Shown in pieces: positions 12,699 through 23,929 of a DNA stretch of 64,000 bases. Source of the stretch: Sitta carolinensis (taxonomy: Eukaryota; Chordata; Aves; Passeriformes; Sittidae); NCBI GenBank assembly GCA_032173965.1, contig JAVUNC010000006.1, forward strand, positions 41,387,870 through 41,451,869, in the 5' to 3' direction. Positions within the stretch are counted from its first letter, which is position 1. Each line of letters opens with the position of its first letter. The notes below the pieces were generated by a model. The model was not told where the DNA came from. It ran no database searches and saw nothing but the letters and a program-made list of their open reading frames with translations. The position numbers were made by a program, and so were the translations under genes.

Positions 12699-15600
12699 GC
12701 TTTATCTTTATTTCCCCAACTTAATTGGCAGTTGGCTGGTCCTTTCATATGCTACCACATCTGTTCACCTGAAAATATTGGCTCATTCCTTGTTTTATAT
12801 AGAGAAAAATACTGTAGAAATAAGTAAACAAAATAACTTTGAAAATTAAGTTCTTCATTTTTATTTATATTTTCAGGTAAAAATATTCCTTTTTAAAGGA
12901 ACAAATAACATAAATTATGCATGAATGATCTATGTTGAGCTGTATTGTTACTTCTACTGCAGTTACTGTGTTTGATAAGCTTGAAAAGGCACTACAGTTA
13001 ATTAAAATATTGAATTGGAAAACACTTCAGCATGAATAAAATGAAATAAAGAGTTCTTTCTTTACTTTTTCAGTAGTTTATAGAATAAAAAAAATATTTG
13101 GGTACTTTAAAAATCAGTTATAAAAGGTAACTTTTATTGTAAAAAAATCATAATTCACGCACAGTCTCTGCAGCAGTGAACAGGTGTGTCACTTTTTGAG
13201 GTTTTAAAATACTCTGAAAAGCAAGAACACGTTTCTCTTCAGTAGTTGTCTATTTTTATCCTGATTATTTTTGTCAGACATGACAATTTTTGCTTTTCTT
13301 GCCTTCCTGTCTTGAGCTCCGAAAGCCACTTCTTCCACCATGTTAGCCACAGCCATAGGAATGAAGAACATTGCTCAGGACTTTGAAACAGTCTGGTTTG
13401 CCTTAATTCTGGTTGCCTTAATTTTTAGGTATTACAGTAGTTTGTATGAGATGTCTTCTCTCTGATCATATCAATCTAGTGCCTACCATGGCATGGACTA
13501 TTGATAGAAAACTTCATTGGACTTCAAGATACACACTGAATGAGCTTCAACAAGTAAATTATATCAAACTAGTGACTACATGTTACTTATGCCTTTGTCC
13601 AGTGAGGACAAAGGCTGTGGGCTGGGTGTGCAGTATTTCTTGAGGAGATAGACTAAAGAAAAAATAAATATTAGTGGGAGATATAAGAATAAACAAAATT
13701 ATATTAGCTGAAACTTTTTTTTGCATTTGTTAGCACTGTGCTTACATTTAGAAAACTTGTGCAGATTTCTCCCTGTTCTTTCTGCATGCCAACAATACAT
13801 CTTAAAATGGTAGAAAATAAAGTTTGACAATAAATTGTGCTGGAATTTACACAGGTTCAGGATGTGACTTGCTTTTTCCTTCTAGAGCCAAAAGAGGAAA
13901 CAATTGTTAGGCTTTTCATTGGAATGGCTTTGAGCCTGAGAAGCTAAGAATAAAAGGTATGATTTAGTTCTGAGAATATGTGAGATATCTTGCCCTATTT
14001 TATTATACACTGAATTCCATGAATATTTTAGTTTTGGACATGTTGAAAATGTCTGCCCTCTCTGTTGTAAAGTTGTGATCTACATCAGAGACGTTTATAG
14101 CTATAAATGCCCTCCTTTTGGCTGTTATAGGAAGACTATCCCTTGCATTCTCTGAAGCCAGTGATCTGTATAGCATTGTTCTTATGGTTTAGTTAACAGT
14201 GATGGAAACAAACACTGCAATACTTGAAATAGGAATGAACTCCACCCTAGCTGGGTTTTAGAACAGGAGAGAAAATGAAAGCCTTTAGTAGATGAAAGTG
14301 AAAATGTGTCTGGTATTTCTTTATCAAGAGTTTAAAGAATTAAACTTCAGAGGGGATGTGTTATTACAGTACTATAATGAAAGTTAAATTGTCAAAAAGA
14401 GAGGATTTTTAGGTTTCTTTACCAAAATCTGAGTTATTTTCACCTGAGTCATGGTGCTTAAATTAGATCCTTTCCTGAAAATGACATTTTTTGAAAGTAT
14501 AGAATAGAATTTCAAATCAGAAGCTCAAAAGCATCTGGGATTCTGATCAAGGTCTCAGTATGAATCCACAGTTAAAGTATTTTATAATACATAAGCTACA
14601 CAATTGGCAAACTCTATTACTGTTAGAAAAATAAAACATTTCCAGCAATCTTATAGTTCAATTCTTTTTTTCCTGCAATTCCTAACAGTTGACAGGATCA
14701 GCCCTTAAGTTTATTTGATCTGGGAGAAGATACAACCTTATCTACAAAGCTTGCCTTGGTTGTATTCTTTGAATATGACTGCTACAATTCAACCACTGTT
14801 TTCTTATTGTTTTAGTTCTTAGGAGATGGAAGGGCATTTAATTTCTGATTTGACTTCTCCAGCCCTGCTTTTATGAGTTTTCTTTTCCAAGAATGTATCT
14901 GAAACAAGCGAACTGATAAAAAATGTTCTATTTCATGTGTCCTGTATCAGAACAACTTCCTTACTGTGGTTACTGAAAGAAAAGTTAGGAAATATTCAAG
15001 TTTAGACTATCCTATCTTATGATGTTGTCAATACCACGAAAGAATACTAAAGGAATAAAACAGCAACAATGTCTGCAGCAATTGAATGTATTTTGAAAGA
15101 GTATTTGAAAATCCAAAGATTTTCATCTTTTATCAGAAACAATGTAATAATACTGGATAATGGAATTAAACTATATCACAAAATTGGATTTAAAAGGTAA
15201 ATAACTGTATTGTTGATGCAAGAACGACTTTTATTCCATATCTCTAGATTTTGAGTGTCTTATACTCTGCATGCATTGTAAAACCATTCCTTGTCACTCA
15301 GACATTATAATACCTTACTGAAAATGTCTTACAACCATTCCTGCTTTGTTTATATTAATATTTCAGTATACTAATTTGAAGGAGAAATGTTCTTCCTCCA
15401 CCCTAGTGTATGCCTGGTACATGCTTGTTAATCTTTCATCAGGATGTGTGCAGAATATGAAAAGAAATTAATTGCATAATGAATCAATGAACAAAGTACC
15501 TTAATTTATTTGAAATAACTATTTTGATAAAAAATAGGGTAATGAGGGTTTAAATCTTCATTGAAAATACAAAATGTTCTTCAATGTAATTGTTAGCGAA

Positions 15601-18600
15601 AAAAATTTGCATACTAAGAACGAGGCAAACAAGAAAATTACAAAATCCTATCTAAATGAGAGATGTTTAACACTAGAAAGGAATAAACATAGAAAATCAG
15701 CAGTAATTTTGAACGATATAGTATCATTTCACAGGCAAGAATATTTATTTTATTGTGGGACTCAGATGAAATACAGAGATAGTGTTAGGATATGAAGAAC
15801 ACAAGAAAAAGTTACCTCCATTTTAGATTTTTCATGTGTATGTATCTATCAATATATACAATCAGTGTATGAATGCAGTCAGTTATTAAACAGAGAAGGA
15901 CAAACTTTAAATTCCTCACCCCAGATTCCAACACTGCAGTCAGCCTTAAGATTCTATTGGTTCAGTAAGGTATTTCCAAACCGTGACTGTCTGGATAAGT
16001 CTCCACCTGCCTTGTCCAGGCAGACACCCCTGTTGCATCTTGATTCTGAGCTGAGATGCCTGTGTGTACCATCCTCTCCTTCTGCCCTGGTTTCTATGGA
16101 AGGAAATCTAAGGCCAGGAGAAGATTTACTGCTAACCTTGGTGAGTCCTGCTGACCTTGGCTGGGTCCCTCATTTGGACAACTGAAGGACTTGGTCTTGC
16201 ATATGCTTCATGGACTATATTTATCCTGTCATCCATTGAAAGATTAGCCATAATTTTACTTATATACATGATGCAGCACAGTGTCTCTGCATAACTTGTT
16301 CCTGACTTGGAGCCCTTAGGAGGTAAAACTCTGCAGGATGTGTGGAAGATAGGAACCACAGTGAGATAAGACATGGCTCTAGCATCATCTCAGAACCCCA
16401 GAGCTACACTTCAGAACCTACTGGCATTTCTGGATCTGAGCCATCGTGGGTCAAGCATTTGGTTTAAAACATATTCATGTAATATTTAAAACAATATGCT
16501 GGGTTAAAAAAAATATTTTAAGCTTCTTAAAAATGTTTGTTTTCAAGCATTGCTCTTCAGCTGCAAAACATATGTATTTTTCTTTCACCTGAGCTTCCAA
16601 CATTATCACAAATCTCTGGGGATTAAGACTCTCTGGACAAGTAGCAGGTCTCTGGAGCTTATGATAAGACAGTAAGAATGAGCAGCTGTAGGAAATGTGT
16701 GTATGATAGGTCAGGTGTACAGTATGAGAGATGGCTAGGAATGTGTGCTGCTTTACAAACCATACATATACTCCGTTATATTTTAGTCACAGTGTTTGTT
16801 CCTATTGACTCTCCCATTTTGTGTATGTCATTTGAATATGCAGAGTAAGCATCTATAAGCTTTGAGGATTTCTAATGATAAAATAACTTGAAAATATTCC
16901 CCTGCACTCTCATTTTCATTGGATATTGTCAGTCTAAAACCACAGCTCAGGTGTGCTTGAGCCTGTGCTCGTTGCTTATCTGCGAAGGAAGCAAATGCAG
17001 ACCTGGAGAATATGTATTGCCCTTTTATAAGGTTCAGTGATTGGATCATGGATGTTAGAATCTATTTTCTGTTTAAAAGGAGACAGTTACTTCTTCCTCC
17101 TATGTCCTGTAAATTATCAGCTCCATTTTTATCTGGTGTCTTGATATATACTGAGATAATACTATCGCAACATCTATCATGATCTTAAGGTATCCAATTG
17201 TCTTTCATGTCTGTTAAGTTACACCAAGCTAAATGATGTAGTGGCATATTGCATCTCTAAGCTAGGTTTAAAAACTAATTAGGATGCAAACAAGAATGAA
17301 TGCATAATGACTTCTTTCTGAGGCTGAGTAGAAATTTGACTGCAGTACAGTTACGCAAATAATTTCCAATGAATAATTGATATCAATGTCACCTTTTCTG
17401 TTTATGAATTATCCACTAGCCTATTACAAATTTTGCTGGTTTGTTAATTTTATCCAATCTGCGAATTTTTAAATTATTGGACATTTCTGGAACACTGTAG
17501 GTGAACAAAGACAGATAATGTGTGCATGTTTCTTTTATCTGATGACTTAGGTAACATAACAGTTCTGTGAAAGGTAAAAATTCTGCAAATAAGAAGTGTA
17601 AAATACCTGTCTGGCAAGTATTTCTGGATTTTAGTTTTGAAGCCAAGAAAATTTGAATGGCAAAAGTACTGGTTATACTCAACTACTATTGAAAAACTGT
17701 TCACAAGAGGATTACAAACAGAAATAAAAGGGAATTTTCCTTTTATTTAGGTTTGACTGAGAGTGTCTTTCTACTTTTTGCTCTATGCTGATTCATAACT
17801 CAAGCCACCAAAACATTCCCCAGTGTTTTCTGTTAAAGACTGGGACAAGAGAAATGTGTCGCATGAGAAGAGAATATTATAATCATTACTTAATATGCAA
17901 AACATTTTCATCAAGGCACTCCTTACAAATTCCAAAACAGGATTGCAGCTGGCTCTTTGAACAGAATCAAAGAATAAGCAAGGCTATATAAAAAGCCTTG
18001 CTATTTTGTGCATCTCCAGCACCAGGGACTGATCCTCCTCTAATCCTTGCTGTGTATCAAGTCTCTCGCTTTGCCCAGGGACAAAAATGCAAAGACAATT
18101 CTCTTACCAGGAAGAAATTGGGTCACACTAGCCCCATAAGTTTTGACCTCTTTGCTGTATGCCCTGCCAAGATCAGACAGCTTTTCAGTGCTCATCAAGA
18201 CTACTCAGAGGGTATCATGACCCTTAATTAACATGGCAGCTGGTGAACAGTGTTGCTGTTGTCCTAATTTCCCTTCACTAAGCCAAATCTGTAAATTGGT
18301 GCAGACATTTTATTCTACCCTCCTTTGACTTCTCACTTGTGTGTATGGAGCAAGGTGTTTACACTCCTTCTTCCCCTCTGTAAAATACTAGAAAATAAGA
18401 TCTGTGCAACTGCATTTTTCATCAATGGCCTGAATTTAAATAGAATTGATCCTGTTTTTAAACAAATGAGGCTTCACTCATCTCAGGGAGTAACTCACCT
18501 TCAAATGAGTGGAAAGAAAAAGTCCTTTATATCTTCCAGAAAATTTCAGGAGAGCTAAGATATTGTATTCAAAGCAAATTTTGTGGGTGGAGTAACATTT

Positions 18601-20117
18601 GCTAAGGAAGGTTTGGAGTTTGGAACATAATCACTCCTTTTTAAATTCATTATACTGAAGTTTTAAGATGCTCAGAATAATTGAGGATTTTGGGCCATGA
18701 AACATAGAGCCAGATACCAAATTTCCAGATGCACATGCTAAATACAAATAATTCCTGGGTCTTCTAAAGACAGTTAGGTGCTATGGTAGTTTGACTTTTC
18801 CCCGTACTGCTTTACAGGCTGTATTTTTGTTATATTTACCTCTTAGTTAATAAGAAATGTTAATTGGCAGACAGCATCTCTATCACTTTTCTCAGTGCTA
18901 ATAGCTTTAGCAACATGAAAAATGGCCTTGTATTGGCTAAACTCTACTCTTTCTAATTCTAAAGCAAGAAGGGACAAGATGCATTAGCATGTTAATAGAA
19001 CTTTGCACCCTAAGGTTCTGGTTTATTAGATATTAAGAATGCATTAGTGATTCACAAATAGTGATGGACAGGATTAGTTAGCATGCTAATGCTACCTGAA
19101 AATATATGGCTATTGTGGTATCTAGAATCACACACTCACTGAAAGAATAACTTAAACATGAGCTTCTCATTTTAGTAAGCTTTCCCTCTGACATAAAACA
19201 CACTGCAATGTTTTCAAAGATGGTTGTTGACTTTAAGCATCTTAAAATTGAGATATTATCTTAAGATTCTTTGAAAAGGCCAGATTTTCAGATACTCATG
19301 TTTAGATTATGTGTCACATCTAATCTAGTGATTAGATCTCTGTATGTAGCTGAGATACCCAGTGGTTGGTGTCATGTAACCATGGTGAAGAAGGACAAAA
19401 TCACTAGCAATTTTTGTTTGCACAGGAGACCAGTTTAACCTCATTGTCCACTTACACAGACAGGATTTGCTTTGTAATGGTTTCCAGCTCGCTGACAACA
19501 GTTCCCAGCCTACTGTCATATAGTGTGGTTTAGATGCATAAACATGTGGATCAAGCCAGAGAAAGTGAGTCAAGATAGGTGAATTTGAGTTAAATTGCGT
19601 TTGGGATTCAAAGCTCATTGAAAACACAATATTTTTGCTAGTCTTGATCTTATTCAAGGCTGAGTTTCACTCAGCATTTTGGTTTGTCTGATTGATTGAG
19701 GGAATTTAAATATAAATACAAAAAAAACCCCATGCAGCACGTTTCCATGAAATTGGCTGGTCTAAAAATTCTGAGTTTCCCAATACTGTAATGAATGATA
19801 GTTCTATTTGATTCATCTTAGTGTTAAGTGAAATTAATGTCTATCTTATATAAAACCAGGCAGATTTACTACTGTGCCTATAGTATTTGCTCTTCTTTAT
19901 CTCTTTCTTTTCTGTACACTTTTGATTCATAGTGCACCTCAAGCTAGAAGATGACAGGCTATCACTTGCACAGGGAGATGCTATTCTGAAACACTTTTAA
20001 TAGGTTTATTTTAAGTTGTCAGGGAAAAGGAACAATATAAAATATAAGCCCTGGAATAATTGTTAGTAAATATAAAATTTTGGTTGTGAAAGCTATAGTT
20101 GATTGAACATATCTACT
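12699..20117. other. Unique AT-rich sequence, no gene recognised
   Basis: About 7.4 kb without a gene, RNA or mobile element I can name. Open frames are at most about 110 codons (for example 15865-16185 plus and 19325-19657 minus) and lack motifs. A perfect 12-base palindrome, TTAGCATGCTAA, lies at 19078-19089, with a related attagcatgttaat at about 18983-18996. Confidence 0.55.
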
Positions 20118-20118
20118 A

Positions 20119-20185
<67 letters not shown>

Positions 20186-20229
20186 TACTATTACTATTAC
20201 TATTATTACTATTATTATTCCTATTATTT
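20118..20229. repeat. (TTA)n microsatellite with CTATTA hexamer end
   Basis: Twenty perfect TTA units run from 20122 to 20181. They are followed by four CTATTA hexamers (20182-20205) and then mixed ATT/CTATT units to about 20229. Read in frame it gives long Ile or Asn runs on either strand; those open frames are products of the repeat, not genes. The array is a likely length-variable marker. Confidence 0.97.
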
Positions 20230-23200
20230 TTTCTAAGAATAATGCCAGAGCTTCCACATTGTTTATGCAGATTAACAAATCCACTTAGGACCTCTCCCAT
20301 ATAGTCAGCAAAATTCCCAGTCTTCAAGTGCAGTAAAACAATTAAACAGGATGTGGCCAAGGATCCAGACAGATCACAGTTTAGCCAGTTCTGGATACCT
20401 TATAGCAATGCTCAACTTTTCAGTTATCATCTTAATATTTTCAAGTATAGGCTTAACTTCGGCTTCAATACTGAATTCCTTCTTCCCCATATTCTACTCC
20501 TCCAAGTAAAGGCACTTGGTGTTTTCTGAAGGAGTAGCTTGCTATATAGTACTTCATGTCTATAGATTTGGGATGATAATTAATTTCTTTCATCTGAGTG
20601 CTGGTTTTGGGTTGGAATCAGTCTACAAACTTCCACTCCTCGGATCGTGCTGACCTGGTATGATTGGGTCAATGGGTTCATGTGAGGAGAGTGTGGCCAT
20701 ATCTCAAGCAGATGCCACCTCCCTACATTGCTTCTTCCAGCACGTACTGACTCCATTGAGTAGCCATTAGAGAGAACTGATCTAGATCCAGGAGTACTTC
20801 AGCTGCATTGTGAAGGAACAATGACAAAACTTTGTAGGATCTGTGGATTTTTAGAATCTGTTTTCACTTTTCACTACTCTTTAGCCTTAATTTTTCCATC
20901 TCTTCTAGCTCAGCTACCAGTAACTTGAGTGCTAGATTCAGTGACATAACAGACCTGCAATTGAAGGGGGGGTTTGTGATGCTTTCCTTGACTTTTCTGA
21001 GTCAACTCAAGTAGCTGTATTATTTACTTTCCCTCTGAGAACTAAGAGCGAGTTAGAGTAGTGGAAGAGGTGAATATGTGAGGATGGCTCATCTCTGGTC
21101 TATAAGGAACATCTCTGAATCTTAACCAGCACAAAGTACTTCTAACAGAGCTCAGAAATCCAACATGTTTGCTACTATTACTACATCACCTGGGCTTGCA
21201 CGGAAAACTATTAGGAAGGATACAGGTAAGCACTTTACATTATATGTGCAGCTTGGAGAAAAAAAATTATTAGTGCCATCTCAAGATGTTATTTAGTGGT
21301 GTACCTGGTATCAGAAATCACTGTTCTCTGCAGGGAAGGGTACTTTATTTAGTTCTCCACAGCTAACTCTAACCACAGCATATATCAGTGGAAACACTAC
21401 TCTTCTGTTTTATGACAACAGAACATTGGTACTGCACATATATGTGGGAATCTCTTCTTGTGATCACTAAGTCTGTTCTTAATAAGTTCCTAGATGTAAA
21501 TTAATGTGGAAGTAGTAAGAAATTAAGACTTGGAGAAGGAATGCTATATTCATATTAACTTTTTTTTTTTTTTTCATTTAGCACTCTTATGTTGAAATGC
21601 CAAGATTTTATAGTCTGAATATGAGCCCAGTCATTCCACTCACAATTATAAAATCCTACTAAAAGACATTTCTTCCATTAGGAAGCACAAATATTATACC
21701 TCACTCTTACTCAGGATATTTCATCCACAGATCTCAATGCATTGTACAAAAAATTTTAAAAGTAATTAAAAAATTGATTGAAAACACGTTCCTGTTCTAT
21801 ATGATTTAATTTTTCCATCTCTCAGTTGAAACTTTTGACATTTCTCCCATAAGAAAAACAATCTGGAGGTGCACAACCATGAATATCAGGTGAGTCAGTA
21901 GTTCAGACACCTGCTTAAGTTGTTGTTCAGGACTTGTTGAACTTCCTTCAGGCTTGGGGTAGCAGAGATTTGTGCATTTGTAGTAGGTTCTTTTTAAATA
22001 ATTCAGTGCTAAATGTAGAGAAACTCCTAGCTGCAAATAATTAATATGATCAGTTTCAGCCTTTTTGTTTGTGCTTTGTAAATAGACCTTGGATCTCATT
22101 AATTTGTTTGCTTTTCATTATTGATTGGTTATATCACAAGAATGAATTTCAGTCTGTGTGAACAGTGTTTATTGGCTGTATCTGCTGTTCAGTATTACTG
22201 GTCTCATTGATATGTGGGATTGGTCACTCTACCCTACAGCTTTGTTTTCCTCCCTCGATTGGTTTAGTGGTCAAAACATGAGGCTAATTGCTGCCTTGGG
22301 ATAGGGAAGGTAATGATTGTGGTGTTGTGGTGCTAGAATCAAGGAACTCTTAAATAATGAGAATTAATAGATGATCTGTCAATACAAAACTGGATTGAGA
22401 CTCTCCAGACCACTGGCAGCAAAGATGCACTGCCATTGAACGTGGAGTGCACTGTTCACATTTTCATTTGCCCCTTTTGACACAGATGGGTGCTAAGTGG
22501 TTGGCTGAAACAGAATAAGCTTGCAAACAGAGCATGAAATCACTAGTGAGTAAGGAAGGGAGAAGGGATAGAAAGAGTAAAGGAAGCAGGAAAAAGCAAG
22601 ACAAGAAGAAAAACATAACCTAGATGCAAAAGAATTAACAGTTTCATTTCTCAACACTCTCCTGGTTGAAAAACTTTGATTGACAAAAGGAAGCTTGACT
22701 ATGGAAATAGAGAGAATGTCAGGGAAAGAAATACTGAGTTACTACAATATACTTGGAAAATATCAGTCATTTTGAAGTGTATTTTTCTAAATTCTGAATT
22801 CAAGATTAAGCCCTCAGCTGCCAGAAAGTAAAGTTGACTGTTAATTTAAGGTAACTGTTGGTTTTAATTAGGGTAACTGCATTCATTTACCCTAGAACGA
22901 GGTGATTCTGTGTTTTAGAAAGAAAGTGTGCTCCCAAATCTCGATAGTACTTCAGCAAACACTTTAATTCTACTGACTAAGCTCTTTGCAGCTTAGAAAT
23001 CTTCGGTCATGCTAAAGTGATGTTAGGTTGGCTGTGTCCTGCGGATCAGGAAAAAAATTAATTTATAGCATGAGAATTTTCAATGCTCACAGGGTTTTTT
23101 TAAACTCTAGCAGATGAATCCAAATCACTCAGATTTTCAGCAAAAGGGCTAAAATGCTGTAAGGACCAGGAGGCTACCATAAAGGTATACAATAACATGG

Positions 23201-23333
23201 TGACTTTACTTATTTAAATGCACCTTGGCAGGAAAACTAAGGTATCCGTCAGCATTCAGAAAGAAATCTTAAACTGATATAAAGCAGCCTGGTTACTGCT
23301 GCTTTTCCACATTAAAGATAAAATTCTGGTTTT
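20230..23333. other. Unique sequence; T run and purine-rich tract
   Basis: No gene recognised. A 15-base T run lies at 21560-21574. A strongly purine-biased stretch lies at about 22550-22615 (many gga, gaaa and aag units). A more GC-balanced patch at about 20620-20830 has no recognisable identity. Confidence 0.5.
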
Positions 23334-23459
23334 GAAAGCTCTATAACCCCAGTCTACAAATAAGACCAGTATGGACGCTTGCTCAGTTTCCCCTGGTGGG
23401 ATGAGAAAGTGAATCAGAAATGCAAAAATGAGAGAACTCACGGGTTGAGATAAAGGCAA

Positions 23460-23465
23460 TTTAAT
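23460..23465 (-). terminator. ATTAAA polyadenylation signal of the solo LTR
   Basis: ATTAAA on the minus strand about 190 bases downstream of the TATA box, immediately before the tatctcaaccc block that begins U5 in this family. This is the expected R/U5 arrangement. Confidence 0.6.
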
Positions 23466-23647
23466 AGGTAAAGCAAAAGTCATGCACACAAGCATAGAAA
23501 AATAAGGAATTCATCCACCACTTCCCATGGGCAGGCAGGGGTTCAGCCATCCCCAGCAGAGCAGCATCTCATCACTTGTAGTGGTTACTTGGGAAGACAA
23601 ACTCCAGAACTCTGAACACTCCTTCTTCCTCCTTCTTCTCTTCCCAG

Positions 23648-23654
23648 TTTTATA
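23648..23654 (-). promoter_or_regulatory. TATA box of the solo LTR
   Basis: TATAAAA on the minus strand at the position expected for the U3/R boundary of this LTR, about 280 bases from the LTR 5' end. It is intact although the element is degraded; whether it still drives transcription is unknown. Confidence 0.6.
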
Positions 23655-23929
23655 CGCTGAACATGAAATCCACACTATATGGAATATCCCTTTGGTCGGT
23701 TGGAGTCAGCTGTTCTGTCTGGATTCTCTCCAACTTCTTGGATAACCCAAACCTGCTCCTTGATGGGGTGGTGTGAGAAGGAAAAAAGGGTTTCATTCTG
23801 TATAAGCAGTGCTCAGGAATAGCTAAATACATCTGTATTATCAACACTACTTTCAGCACAGATTCAAAATGTAGCTGTATACCAGCTACTATGGATAAAA
23901 ATAATTTTATCCCAGCCTGAACTAGCACA

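Larger units (their letters stand above)
23334..23929 (-). mobile_element. Solo LTR of an avian endogenous retrovirus
   Basis: On the minus strand this reads as a full long terminal repeat of a family common in birds (ERVL- or ERVK-like; not settled without a library search). It begins at 23929 with TGTGCTAGTTCAGG and continues with a tagctggtat block and a gtgctgaaagtagtgttgat block. Then come the gggatattccatat block, a TATAAAA box, the cccaagtaacc block, an ATTAAA polyadenylation signal, a tatctcaacccgtgagtt U5 block, and an end near an actggggttata block. No gag, pol or env lies beside it, so it is a solo LTR left by recombination, with many point changes. The right end (5' of the LTR) is well placed; the left end is approximate, and I found no convincing target-site duplication. 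Confidence 0.87.

Noticed and set aside
20019..20360. Poly-Asn and poly-Ile open frames
   Set aside because: Direct translation of the ATT microsatellite.
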